DNA of 64,000 nt from Serpula lacrymans var. lacrymans S7.9 (GCF_000218685.1 NW_006763306.1:582812-646811), one strand, 5' to 3'. Positions 1-9,317 are shown, counted from the first letter of the stretch. The notes: generated by a model not told the origin, from the letters alone. Made by a program: numbers and translations.

Positions 1-683
1 GTTGACTGAGAAGATTATTAGGCAACCAGCTGACATCAAGTTTGTAGGTGAGGATTTACCACATTTCTCCTACAACCACTTGCAGGTTCAACCCCCCTAC
101 TGACCTCACCCCTGCCCTTGTTGACTGTATTGTCCTCGATGATTTCTAAGAGGTAACATTCTGAATCTGATCCTAGATCTTGTGAACCACACAAGTTGTT
201 GACTTACCATTGTGTGCCACAGAATTCAGGTAGGTTAACTCCTCCTTAGAGGATGCTTTACCTGGTGGTCTGTGCAAAATATTTTTCCTTGTGGACTGTT
301 TTGTGGGTTTTTGAGGAGACATCTTTGCCTTCAGGGCTTGTCCAAAAGCCTCTTGTGAGGCAAAGAAGGCTTCAATTTCCTCCATTGCTTTGTTGTATTG
401 ACTTCCAAGTCATTATCGCTGTTTTTATTGGAAAGGATTACTTGTGAGGTTATGTACTTTCCAGATTACATCTCTTGTAGGACTGTATATGTCTTCCAAG
501 CTTGTAAATACCCATTTATATCTTATATCTGACAATAGTATTACCAGGCTGATTCATTTTCACACGAATACGCCCACTCTAAACCTTGTCGCTCCAGTTG
601 CAATTACAAGTCAAGGTTGGTGAACTCTTTGCAGTTATGTAGAAAAACAAGTATAATGCAAATGAAGCAAATTAGTAGATTAG
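1..683. other. Left flank of element A, no confident gene
   Basis: AT-rich DNA left of the element A insertion. A minus-strand open frame of 70 codons at 173-385 (starting MEEIEAFFAS) is present, but I recognise no family and it may be a relic. The last five bases (679-683, attag) are the left copy of the element A target-site duplication. Nothing else is supported. Confidence 0.4.
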
Positions 684-1023
684 TGTAAAGACCCTAGCTG
701 TTATGCCGGTAACCCGAGCAGCGTAGGACTTAAATCACAACAAGTGTCTGACAAGCAAGTATAAGAGTAAATCTACAACTGGGGTATGTACATGGATATC
801 GTGCTAGTTATATAGAAGAAGGCATGAGGTTACGGTGAGGTATGACGTAGCGTATTGGTCAGTAACATGTGTAATGCGTGAGGCTGATTGGTAATGAGTA
901 TTACTAATGTGTCACGTGATTACTAGATAAGATAAGATCAAAGAGAGATTAGATTAGGTGAGATAATAGTCTCTATCTCGCGATTAGATAAAAAGGATGA
1001 GTCAGATGGATACGATCGTGACA
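684..1023 (-). repeat. 3' LTR of element A
   Basis: 340 bp, nearly identical to 15271-15609. It is preceded in the sense direction by a purine run (aaggaggggg, plus positions about 1026-1037 read in reverse) that is the likely plus-strand primer tract. The end of the pol reading frame runs about 86 nt into this LTR. Confidence 0.93.
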
Positions 1024-4000
1024 TTACCCCCTCCTTAGGACTTTCGTCCCGAAAGTGAGAGTCTAGCTTTCCGGTTTCCCAGTTATATAAGGATTTTTGA
1101 ATACGAGTTGGGATGGTGAGGTTTTCGAATGGTTGGTAATTTAGAGTAAATTCTATCCTTCGGGGTGCACTAGGGTTTTTATCATGAAACTGTTTTACGA
1201 GTTTTGGTGAGTGTGTTAGGTTGGATTCGGGTTCCCACGTGCGATCCTCTTTTGGAAAGTCTTTCCAATGTACCAAATATTCTAGTTTCCCATGTTTCAA
1301 TCGTGAGTCTAGAACCTCTTCTACTTCATATTCTTTGATTCCTTCCACTATCACCGGTGGTGCGGTTTTTGGTTTCTTTTGAGTTTCGAAATCTGGTTCT
1401 TTGAAGGGTGTGAGTAACTTTTCGTTAAAGACCGGGTGAATGTTTTTCCATTGTCCAGGAAGTTTTAATTTATAGGCTCCTTCGCCTATTTTCTTTTCGA
1501 TGGGGAAAGGTCCGTGTCTTTTATCGTCAAGTTTCTTTGCGGGTCTATCGGTGGTTATATGTTCTGCTTCAACATATACTTTGTCTCCTTCTTTGTATGC
1601 GATCGCCTCTCTCTTTCCTTTGTCATATTGTTTTTTCATATTTTCTGCTGCTTTTACCAGCGATTTTTCTGCCTCTTTCCTTGTTTCCTCCATTCTCTTC
1701 ACAAACTCCTCCGCACTCTCTGTCTTTACCGTACTTCTAATTCCTTTTGCGACTTTCGGATGTTGTCCTGAATTTAAAAAGAAAGGGCTGTAGCCAGTTG
1801 CAGAGTGTGACTTATTGTTATAAGAAAATTCCGTTAGTGGTAACCATTCGGCCCAGTCTGTTTGTTTGTGATTGACGAATATTCTGAGATACTGTTCTAT
1901 CTCTTGGTTTATCCGTTCTGTCTGTCCGTCTGTCTGAGGATGATAAGCGGTCGAGGGATTTCCTTTTATCCCGAGGAGCTTATAGAGATCTTTCATGAAG
2001 TTAGAGACGTATTGCGGTCCTCTATCTGAAATGATCTTTTCCGGTATGCCGTGATTTCTAAAGACGTTGTCTCTAAATAATCTGGCTACTCCTTCTGACG
2101 TCACTTTATCATAAGTCGGCATGACTTTGATCATCTTCGAGAATCGATCTACTACCACGAGTATCATATTGTAACCGAGAGATTCCGGTAATGGTCCGAT
2201 TAGGTCTGTGGTAATGATTTCCCATGGTCTGGTTGGGATTTCATTCGGGTGTAACGGTGCCGCTTTCTTTTGATGATTAATCTTTGTGCGTTGACACGTT
2301 TCACAGCCTTCTACGTACTTTCGGATGTCTCTGTCCATGTACGGCCACCAATACCATCTAGTTACCAATTCCTTGGTTTTATACTGTCCGGGGTGTCCTG
2401 CTACAGTGGAGTCATGGTTTTCTTTTATGATGTGTTCTCGTAATTTCCCGTCTTTGGGAATATAGATCCTTCCTTTGAATATCAACATCTCGTCTTCCAT
2501 CCATATGCCTTTTTCTCTGTCTTCCCCTTTCTCTATCATCTTCCGCGCTACTTCGTCTACGTTCATCATTCTTTTACAGATCCATTTGTATAATTCCACT
2601 ACATCGGCTGATTGCTCTGCCATGTGTTGTCTTTCTGTGTGTGAAATCATCATTCTGAAGTGTTCTGCTTTTAGAACGATTACGTCTTCGTTGTCATCCG
2701 CCCCCCTTTCATGATCTGCTCGTCTCGAGAGAAGGTCTGCTTTGATGTGTTTGGTACCTGGAATATGATGGAGCGTAAAGTGGTAATTGCTCAATTCCAT
2801 GACCCATCTAGCTTGTCGTCTGTTGAGCTTTTGAGGTTGTTTGTAGTAGAGAAGATTCTGGTGGTCTGTCCAGATCTCAAACACCTCTTTAGCATCAACG
2901 AGATAATGCCTCCATTCTTCTAACGCAGTCATTATAGCGAGAAGTTCTTTATCGTAGATCTCATAATTGCGTTCTGTAGGGTTTAACGCTTTTGAGAGAT
3001 ATGCAATCGGTTTCCATTTCCCGTCTTGCATTTGTGAAAGAACTGCCCCCATAGCATAATCGCTGCTATCAGCTTCTATCTTAAATTGGCCGTCATCAGT
3101 TGGTAAGGCGAGTACGGGAGTTGATCCGACACGGGTTTTTAATCCGTTAAAAGCGTCGATCTGTTCCTGTCCCCACACAAACTCTACTTTCCCGGTCAAT
3201 TTCGTTAATGGCTTGGCGATCAACCCAAAGCCTTCTATGAATCTTCTGTAGAAGTTCACGAAACCCAAGAATGCTTGTACTTCTTTCTTTGATTTGCATT
3301 CTGGCCATTCCATGATTCCTTTTACTTTTACCGGGTCCATGCGGATTTCATTTCCTGAAATGATAAGACCTAAGTACTCTGTTGAGGTCTCTTCGAAATC
3401 GCATTTTTCTGGTTTTAGGTAAAGGTTGTTCTTCCTTAAGATATCTAACACTCTGCGTGTCATTGCGCGGTGTTCTTCAATTGTTTTTGTGAAAATCATG
3501 ATGTCGTCGAGGTATATTACGACTTTTCCGTCATCAATCAAATCTTTGAATAGCACATTCATCATGGTTTGAAATGTCGCTGGCGAGTTTGTGAGTCCAA
3601 AGAACATCACTAATGGTTCAAAGAGCCCCCTATTCGTTCTGAAGGCTGCTTTGTGTTCGTCTCCGTCTTTGATTCGGATGTTGTTGTATCCCCATCTGAT
3701 ATCTAACTTCGTAAAGTATTTCGCGCCCCTGAGCTTGTCTACAAGTTCATTTATCAAGGGTAGCGGATATCTATTTTTGATGGTTATATCGTTTAATCTC
3801 CGATAGTCTTGGACGGGTCTGAGTTTTCCATCTTTCTTTTTGATGAAGAAGAACGGGGATGCAAATTGAGATTTGGAAGGTCTAATTCTTCCTGATTCGA
3901 GATTTTCGTTTATGAATGTATCTAATTGTTCTTGTTCACCTAAAGCCAGTGGATAACATTTGCAGTCCAGAGTATGGTCCCCTGGGATGAGTTCTATAGC

Positions 4001-5350
4001 GTGATCCCATTGGCGTCTCTCTGGCAGTGCATCAAATGATTCCTTATCGAATACGTCTTTGTAATCGTGAAGGTGTTTTGGAACTATCTTCTTGAATCCT
4101 CCTTCTTTCTGATCTTTACCAGCGGCCTCGGCAAGCTTCTGAGCTGTTGTGCCTTGTGCCCTAATATGGTAGTAGTGATCATCAATAGAAGTATCTTCGT
4201 AGTTCATTAGATTCACTTGGATCAGCTGATCCCCATCTGAGCGATCTACTTCCGAAAAGTATGTGTCAGGGTCTTCTTCCGGATCAAGGAAGTCAACCTG
4301 TCGTTTGCATTCTTTCGGGCATCTATCAAAGTTCAACTCCGACTTCTTCCAGTCTATAGTGGGATTGTGCTTCGTTAACCACTCATGTCCAAGGAACATG
4401 CGTCCACTCCCTAAGCTTGTTACGGCAAAGTGAATGTTCTCTTCGTGGTCTTCTATGCTCATCCGTAATTCTATAAATTCTTTGATAGCACCATCTTTGT
4501 TAAGTGTGCCATCAGTGTTATATACTGGAATTGGTCTCGGTATCTTCTTTGTCTCGTAACCTTGTTCTTTTACGAACACTGAGTCTATACAGCTCCCTGT
4601 GCATCCACTATCTAAGAGAGCTTCGATCGTCGTTGATCGGTTTGTGTCAAGAGTTGTGAGTTTGCAAGTAATGTTCATCTGATTTCCTTGCGTTCCCCTA
4701 ATGTATTTCTTTGGGGTGTGTAACTCTAATAGAGCGAGTTCAGCATCGTGTAGCGTTAATGCATTTAACTCTTGTATTGTCTCTATTGTGACTTCTTTGC
4801 TTCTCTTTTGGTGCGTCCAGATGTTGAGAATACCAATGGATTTGTCTTCCTTTTGGTCTCGTAACCTTTCAGCAACCCAAAGTGGTGTCCATGCCGCTGT
4901 CAGTTTCTTTCTTTCTTTGTGGTCTAGGTTTTTATTAGAGGTGTTCCTGACCTCTTTGGAACTGGTCGAACCATCAGTTACATCAGTGCTTCCCAATTGA
5001 GTCACTGCTTTCTGTGGTTCTGTTGTTTCCAATGAAGTGCTACCCGATTGAGTCACTTCCTTCACAAATTCTTTTTTAGTTACTGCGCTTTCCTCTTTTG
5101 AGTGCGCCGTAATCTCTTTATCTGGGATCTTTCTAACCCGTTCCCTATTCAGGTTCACATCTTTTTTAGTTTCTTTTTTTTTTGATCTTAGATCTGCTGC
5201 GTCTTTGGCTAATGCAATTTTATTTTCATGATCGGTATAATATACAGTAGAGGGCGAGCAGGAATCTTCGATCGACAAAGAAGAGAAACTATTATGGAAA
5301 CTATTGTCTTTAGGCACAGCCGGTTGATGTGTTACCGCTGGCCTCTTCAA
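938..5350 (-). CDS. pol: Pol polyprotein of element A (protease, RT, RNase H, integrase, chromodomain)
   Basis: An uninterrupted frame of 1470 codons. Domains in order: aspartic protease with LLDSGCTGS near residue 247; reverse transcriptase with YLDDIMIF near 613; RNase H-like region with YDKELLAI near 790; integrase zinc region (HPGQYKT, CETCQ) near 985-1015 and catalytic core (TTDLIG near 1048, SDRGPQY near 1107, then HPQTDGQTERINQE); C-terminal chromodomain (EYLVHWKDFP, RTWEPE) near 1335-1378. There is no ATG at the 5' end of the frame. It starts in the -1 frame inside the end of gag, so it is expected to be made as a Gag-Pol fusion. The chromodomain is the hallmark of chromoviruses and is thought to guide integration to heterochromatin. 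The last 29 or so codons read through the purine tract into the 3' LTR. The frame itself is intact, but the element is broken by B in its leader. Confidence 0.95.
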   Translation of the reverse strand: MKRPAVTHQPAVPKDNSFHNSFSSLSIEDSCSPSTVYYTDHENKIALAKDAADLRSKKKETKKDVNLNRERVRKIPDKEITAHSKEESAVTKKEFVKEVTQSGSTSLETTEPQKAVTQLGSTDVTDGSTSSKEVRNTSNKNLDHKERKKLTAAWTPLWVAERLRDQKEDKSIGILNIWTHQKRSKEVTIETIQELNALTLHDAELALLELHTPKKYIRGTQGNQMNITCKLTTLDTNRSTTIEALLDSGCTGSCIDSVFVKEQGYETKKIPRPIPVYNTDGTLNKDGAIKEFIELRMSIEDHEENIHFAVTSLGSGRMFLGHEWLTKHNPTIDWKKSELNFDRCPKECKRQVDFLDPEEDPDTYFSEVDRSDGDQLIQVNLMNYEDTSIDDHYYHIRAQGTTAQKLAEAAGKDQKEGGFKKIVPKHLHDYKDVFDKESFDALPERRQWDHAIELIPGDHTLDCKCYPLALGEQEQLDTFINENLESGRIRPSKSQFASPFFFIKKKDGKLRPVQDYRRLNDITIKNRYPLPLINELVDKLRGAKYFTKLDIRWGYNNIRIKDGDEHKAAFRTNRGLFEPLVMFFGLTNSPATFQTMMNVLFKDLIDDGKVVIYLDDIMIFTKTIEEHRAMTRRVLDILRKNNLYLKPEKCDFEETSTEYLGLIISGNEIRMDPVKVKGIMEWPECKSKKEVQAFLGFVNFYRRFIEGFGLIAKPLTKLTGKVEFVWGQEQIDAFNGLKTRVGSTPVLALPTDDGQFKIEADSSDYAMGAVLSQMQDGKWKPIAYLSKALNPTERNYEIYDKELLAIMTALEEWRHYLVDAKEVFEIWTDHQNLLYYKQPQKLNRRQARWVMELSNYHFTLHHIPGTKHIKADLLSRRADHERGADDNEDVIVLKAEHFRMMISHTERQHMAEQSADVVELYKWICKRMMNVDEVARKMIEKGEDREKGIWMEDEMLIFKGRIYIPKDGKLREHIIKENHDSTVAGHPGQYKTKELVTRWYWWPYMDRDIRKYVEGCETCQRTKINHQKKAAPLHPNEIPTRPWEIITTDLIGPLPESLGYNMILVVVDRFSKMIKVMPTYDKVTSEGVARLFRDNVFRNHGIPEKIISDRGPQYVSNFMKDLYKLLGIKGNPSTAYHPQTDGQTERINQEIEQYLRIFVNHKQTDWAEWLPLTEFSYNNKSHSATGYSPFFLNSGQHPKVAKGIRSTVKTESAEEFVKRMEETRKEAEKSLVKAAENMKKQYDKGKREAIAYKEGDKVYVEAEHITTDRPAKKLDDKRHGPFPIEKKIGEGAYKLKLPGQWKNIHPVFNEKLLTPFKEPDFETQKKPKTAPPVIVEGIKEYEVEEVLDSRLKHGKLEYLVHWKDFPKEDRTWEPESNLTHSPKLVKQFHDKNPSAPRRIEFTLNYQPFENLTIPTRIQKSLYNWETGKLDSHFRDESPKEGVMSRSYPSDSSFLSNREIETIISPNLISL

Positions 5351-6537
5351 AAACCCTGAAGGATCTTTGCTCTTTCTTCCGCACTCGTATTTTGCAAGAA
5401 CTCCCTAACGTTGAATTGGGGTTTTGCGTGCGCCTCCTTTTTGCATTCGAAGGATCGGTGTCCTTTTTCTCCGCACCGGTAGCAGAGCCCTTTCTGTCGA
5501 TATTCCGCTTTATTGACCTTCATAGGGTCACCGGCTTGGGTATAAAGGTACCCGCTACCGTCCTTCTTTCTTTCGACCTTTGGTTCGGTCTTTCCTCCTC
5601 CGTCTTGCTTCTTTTTCTCCGTGCTTCTGAAGCTCTCCTTCTCCGCCTCTCTGTGGCGCCACAAATAGTCAATGCGGATCAATTCCTTTTTCCACTCTTC
5701 GTAGTTGGCTGGCTCTCGGCCGCCGTATATCACCTGATTGACCAGGGGTTCATTCATGTTTCTACGTAAGAGCGAAATGAGGAAGTCCTCATTGGCTGCT
5801 TGGAGGTAGTTAGCCTCTCTTCTCAGTTCTTCGAAATGTTCGAAGTGCTTCTCTGCCGTGTTCTTTCCCTGGCGCAAGATCATGATGTCATTGCGGGCGG
5901 CGAGTTGCTCGTGAACATTTTTGAACCGAGTCTCCATTTTGTGGGTGAACCACTCAAAACTTTCGTAAGTGGATTTGAGGTTTTCTCCTCGCATCCTCTT
6001 TTCTATCTTCGTCTCCATCCACTCTGTTCTGAAGGCAGCCGCTGCTCCTCCTGTCATGAAAGAAAGCACATAGGCGATCTTTCTCTTGTCATCCGCGAAA
6101 TACTCCTCATCATCCTCGTAGTTTAGCATTAAGGCCTCGCGGAAAGCCTTATATTTCTTTCGGTCTCCATCGAAGTTCTCAGGCTTCTGGAGTGCCGTTC
6201 TCGTTCTATCTACGCGTCTCGGCTGCGTACTGGGTGGCGTGGGTGCGGATGCGGCGGGAGCGGACGTAGAAGAATTCGACGTAGCTAACCTCAGCTTGGC
6301 TAGCAATTCTTCGACTTCTTCTTTCGCCTCTTTCAGCTGCGTTTCGTAAAGGTCGTGGAGCCGTCTCTGCTCCTGTTCTATTCTGGTCCGAACGTACTGT
6401 TCCAGTCCAGCTTCCCTCGATGTTGGTGCTTGTGGCTCTAAGGGTGGGAGCGCATCCGACAATTCTCCCATTCCCATCTCTGGTGTGTCCAGCTCTTCGC
6501 GCGGACCTCGCCACTCTCCGTATGTTTCTGTCGTCAT
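5347..6537 (-). CDS. gag: Gag of element A
   Basis: 396 codons starting at ATG 6537. It has a coiled-coil-like N-terminal segment rich in Glu and Arg (EQEQRRLHDLYE), a central capsid-like region (retrotransposon gag domain: AAFRTEWME, FEWFTHKMETRFK) and a C-terminal CCHC zinc knuckle, CYRCGEKGHRSFEC, close to the end. It forms the virus-like particle and binds the element RNA. The stop overlaps the start of the pol frame. The gag of element C aligns with it along its whole length, which supports this ATG as the start. Confidence 0.93.
   Translation of the reverse strand: MTTETYGEWRGPREELDTPEMGMGELSDALPPLEPQAPTSREAGLEQYVRTRIEQEQRRLHDLYETQLKEAKEEVEELLAKLRLATSNSSTSAPAASAPTPPSTQPRRVDRTRTALQKPENFDGDRKKYKAFREALMLNYEDDEEYFADDKRKIAYVLSFMTGGAAAAFRTEWMETKIEKRMRGENLKSTYESFEWFTHKMETRFKNVHEQLAARNDIMILRQGKNTAEKHFEHFEELRREANYLQAANEDFLISLLRRNMNEPLVNQVIYGGREPANYEEWKKELIRIDYLWRHREAEKESFRSTEKKKQDGGGKTEPKVERKKDGSGYLYTQAGDPMKVNKAEYRQKGLCYRCGEKGHRSFECKKEAHAKPQFNVREFLQNTSAEERAKILQGF
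5350..5356 (-). promoter_or_regulatory. -1 ribosomal frameshift heptamer G GGT TTT of element A
   Basis: In the sense direction gag ends CAG GGT TTT TGA, which contains the heptamer G GGT TTT in the correct phase directly before the stop. Pol is open in the -1 frame from this point (continuing LKRPAV). The pattern X XXY YYZ is the canonical simultaneous-slippage site; GGGUUUU is used by barley yellow dwarf virus. Element C has the same heptamer at the same place. Confidence 0.85.
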
Positions 6538-6673
6538 GATCTGGGTAGGGGGTGTGGTATCGGGTTCTAATCGGTTCTATTTCTGGGAATGTGAAGTAAA
6601 TTTCCCAAGCTAATCTGTTCTCGGAATGGAAGTGTTCTTCTGCTAGCCACTCTTCGAATTTCCCAGGTTGCAT
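6206..6673 (-). CDS. Small ORF overlapping the gag start of element A
   Basis: Begins at ATG 6673, the only other ATG in the leader besides those of the membrane ORF and gag. Its first 35 or so codons (MQPGKFEEWLAEEHFHS, then FPEIEPIR) resemble the equivalent ORF of element C (MLSREFYIWIGEQHIYS, then LPEITPIR). It lies in the frame one base behind gag in both elements (start distances 136 and 163 nt, both 1 modulo 3). The conserved part lies upstream of gag; the part overlapping gag may only be a shadow. The function is unknown. It could be an N-terminal Gag extension joined by +1 shifting, a separate peptide or a regulatory uORF. Confidence 0.5.
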   Translation of the reverse strand: MQPGKFEEWLAEEHFHSENRLAWEIYFTFPEIEPIRTRYHTPYPDHDDRNIRRVARSARRAGHTRDGNGRIVGCAPTLRATSTNIEGSWTGTVRSDQNRTGAETAPRPLRNAAERGERRSRRIASQAEVSYVEFFYVRSRRIRTHATQYAAETRR

Positions 6674-6838
6674 ACAAAAGAGTTACCTGATGATAAGTCG
6701 GATTGACACTTTCTAATGTAAGATCAACCGGTCTATCTGTTTCCTTCTTTAGTCAAGCGGTTCCTCTTCTGTCCCGCACTGACTATGTACGTAACTAATT
6801 CTACTCTGATATATCGGTGTTCTAAAGTATAGTAACTG

Positions 6839-6930
6839 AGGTCCAGACGGTTGTCTCAGTGATACCCAGCGAATAACCGCGTGCAGGTCTTTTCCAACTG
6901 GCGGACTCAAGTGAGCGGCCTGGTCAGAAG
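6839..6930 (-). promoter_or_regulatory. Conserved leader RNA hairpin of element A
   Basis: The sense strand holds GACCAGGCCG, then CTC ACTT GAG, then TCCGCCAG, followed about 45 nt later by GACAACCGTCTGGACC. The same block occurs in the leaders of elements C and D. The three-base stem around the ACTT loop is CTC/GAG here and GGC/GCC in D, a compensatory change that supports a structured RNA. The role (packaging, priming or translation) is inferred only. Confidence 0.6.
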
Positions 6931-6973
6931 GGTAAAGAAGCTCTTCTAAACTAAGTAATACCTATCGGGCTCC

Positions 6974-7669
6974 TGTAAGGACCATTTTATTATTTCTTTA
7001 TCTTCGCTATGTCTTGGTTCTCGAACACTTTTCCCATTACGCCTCTGGCTCTAGGGCTAGAGGTATCGTTTGCCGTTCTACTTCTCATAGCCCTCACAGG
7101 CTTTCTTAACCATCGTTACCATTTTATATCACAGATCAGAGACTGGGCATCGTTCCCAGCCAGCCAGCACACTGGGTAGGGACTGGTAGTAGGCATCTCG
7201 CCAACCAGCTCCAAGCCCCAGTAAAGCCTGGTAATACTAATAACGCCTTATCTAGAATCGTACCTCATCATGAGGATACGGTTCCTGACCACGCGTGACA
7301 ATCTTCTATTATTAGTACAAGTCTCTCACCTGCTGATTAATCAAGTCAGGAGTCGTACGATAGTTACTCTCCCTTTTTCTTATTGGTTGATTAATTCCTC
7401 AGACCACTTTTCGTATATTCTCCTTTCGGTCTGAGGAACGGACAGTTCCCTATATAAAGCCGTATCTATTCATGTATAGCTCCTTAGCTTTCTATTACTG
7501 AATTTACCCGCTTAACTCCTCAACAAGAACCTTTGAAGCTTACCTCTCAAAGTCCTCTACTCGCTATATTTGCTAGTGTCTGTCGACCTCAAGCTCATTG
7601 AACCCTTACTCCCTGCAAGTGCAGAAGGAGATAGGTTTAGTTTTTGTTATAGTTTATCGTTGCCTCACA
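6974..7669 (+). repeat. 5' LTR of element B
   Basis: 696 bp, TGTAAGGACC to GCCTCACA. A TATA box (tatataaag) lies at 7451-7459, placing the transcript start at roughly 7480. One ATG at 7472 lies between the TATA box and that start; from there no ATG occurs until 9463. Confidence 0.95.
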
Positions 7670-7900
7670 AAATAGAAAGCTCACTCTACAATCCGTTCAC
7701 AGCGCACCATCTCGCTTGAACCCATTATAGCCCTAACCCACCTTTTTCTTCATCCCTCGGACGTGTTGTCATTCACCGTCCTCCTCTCCATCCAAAACAA
7801 CCACTTGCCTTCTAGCTAAGCTAGCTAGTTGTCCTCTCCAACATTCCTACCCACCTCGAAGTAATACTCTTACTTGTTCTTGCTCAAGTCCTCACCCTAG

Positions 7901-8356
7901 CCGTCGTCTTTGATCACTTCTACAATCGTCAAACTGTCGAACATCAGAGAGAGCCTAGTAACGGACGAAGAACGACGTTCACTCGAGGAATTCCACCGCG
8001 CCCTCAACAACCGAGACCTCCACGTTGCAGTACCTGTCGACGCTGCCACGAACCCCCAGCCTGCCCACAGCGACACAGAAACTGAGTACTACAAAGACTC
8101 ATCAGCCACCTCTTCCCCCATCTCTGAACTAGAAGGACTAGTTCTAGCCGTCGACGATTTAGCATTTGAAATCTCCCAACTCCGTCAATACGTTGCGCTT
8201 ACTCGAGTACGCATCAGCAGCTGCTCAAACCTGCTTTTGGGAATCCGATCAAGCATCCAGAGAATTGTTCAGGTTCAATTTGATACACCTAGAGCACCTA
8301 TCGATCGAAGTCTACGAACAGAGAATTCTAGAACCCCCTCGTCGGAACGACAGTGA
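7901..8356 (+). CDS. ORF0, first segment: ATG-less open frame in the element B leader
   Basis: Open frame after the stop at 7898, running to 8356, with no ATG. Its sequence looks protein-like and is charged in the middle (TDEERRSLEEFHRALNN). It overlaps the next open segment (frame +1) from 8163. The two may form one protein by a +1 shift, or one may have been split by an indel. Possible non-AUG starts are TTG 7910 and CTG 7934 (A at -3). No known family is recognised. Confidence 0.45.
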   Translation, partial: PSSLITSTIVKLSNIRESLVTDEERRSLEEFHRALNNRDLHVAVPVDAATNPQPAHSDTETEYYKDSSATSSPISELEGLVLAVDDLAFEISQLRQYVALTRVRISSCSNLLLGIRSSIQRIVQVQFDTPRAPIDRSLRTENSRTPSSERQ

Positions 8357-9317
8357 AGAAAGACGAGCCCTCAGACGACGAGCGGCAGAACATAAAACAG
8401 CTCTTCTCATACTATCCGACGGAATCTCCCCACGCATCTATCACCTCCCGAACTACGTCGAAACTCCCCAACTTGCGTTCTCACCAGAACAGGACGGGAG
8501 AGAAATCCACTACCTACTTCCCTGCGGAATCATCATCCACCGACGACCCTACTCCGCACCCTACCTAGAATTCCTTACGCCCTATCTCGAACCATCCAAA
8601 ATCGACGTATACGTTACAGCGTCATTCAATCCTACCCCTCTTGAACTTCTTTTCACAAGAATTGGAATTTACGAAACCGATCTCATCAAGTTCTATCGGG
8701 AAATACCATTCTTTTTTGACGTCCCTCTCACTCCCGAACAGAACGACGCCTTCAACCCACGAGATTATCTTAAGACAGGAGTCCACGTATTAGTTGTCAC
8801 CCCTTTCTGCCGCGACGCAATACGAAGGATAGTAGCCTGTATATCGCAATTTCGCAGACTAGTGTTTAAAATTGGACACGAAATCCTCGAAGGAAGGAAT
8901 TGGGAAAGGGAACAAAGACAGATCAGGAACGTCTGTCGATTGTTCAGAGAATACCAAAACTACGGAAAAGAAGTTTTTGATTTAGTCATCCGCCACCCCA
9001 CAGATCGTTTCATCGTTACCGAGATCAACACCGAGTTCTGGGGAGTGCTTATTCGAGAAAACAACAGAGTCTACTCGCAGTATAAACCAGGGTACCATCT
9101 GACCCACGGAAATTTCTCTTATATCCCTCCCGTATCCTCGTTGATCCAAGGAAACGTTCTCATAGAAAGGACCCCCTCACCAGACGAAACAACCTCAAAC
9201 TTGGACAGTAATTCTACCACTAGCTCACAGGTAGAAAGAGATTTGGAAGAAGAAGAGAATATTTTTGGATTTACTTCTAACGATTGGAGTGACGAGTTTG
9301 ATTACGATTCGAACTAA
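8163..9317 (+). CDS. ORF0, main segment: about 380-codon open frame without any methionine codon
   Basis: Open from 8163 to the stop at 9315-9317. Ordinary-looking globular sequence (for example LPNYVETPQLAF, LLPCGIIIHRRPY, IPFFFDVPLTPEQ) ends in an acidic tail (ERDLEEEENIFGF). I do not recognise a family. It lies between the 5' LTR and gag, 145 nt before the gag ATG, in a different frame. There is no ATG in this frame or either other plus-strand frame from 7475 to 9462. If translated, it needs a near-cognate start or a frameshift from the upstream segment, and scanning ribosomes could still reach gag. The alternative is an untranslated leader in which ATGs are selected against and the long frame is incidental, which is less likely given its length. 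Confidence 0.55.
   Translation, partial: HLKSPNSVNTLRLLEYASAAAQTCFWESDQASRELFRFNLIHLEHLSIEVYEQRILEPPRRNDSEERRALRRRAAEHKTALLILSDGISPRIYHLPNYVETPQLAFSPEQDGREIHYLLPCGIIIHRRPYSAPYLEFLTPYLEPSKIDVYVTASFNPTPLELLFTRIGIYETDLIKFYREIPFFFDVPLTPEQNDAFNPRDYLKTGVHVLVVTPFCRDAIRRIVACISQFRRLVFKIGHEILEGRNWEREQRQIRNVCRLFREYQNYGKEVFDLVIRHPTDRFIVTEINTEFWGVLIRENNRVYSQYKPGYHLTHGNFSYIPPVSSLIQGNVLIERTPSPDETTSNLDSNSTTSSQVERDLEEEENIFGFTSNDWSDEFDYDSN

Noticed and set aside
1500..5000. Many plus-strand open frames of 70-100 codons across the A pol region
   Set aside because: They lie opposite a continuous 1470-codon pol with clear domains and are shadows.
5347..5352. Sequencing error or mutation as the cause of the gag/pol frame change in element A
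   Set aside because: Element C shows the same heptamer, the same frame relation and the same following residues.
6839..6930. Leader hairpin as a hammerhead or HDV-like ribozyme
   Set aside because: No CUGANGA/GAAA core and no HDV-type nested double pseudoknot could be drawn; only the short covarying stem is supported.
7670..7700. tRNA primer-binding site next to the 5' LTR of element B
   Set aside because: No TGG-initial match to a tRNA 3' end is visible directly after the LTR; the same holds for C, and in A only a weak candidate lies 11 nt away. Another priming mode is possible but unsupported.
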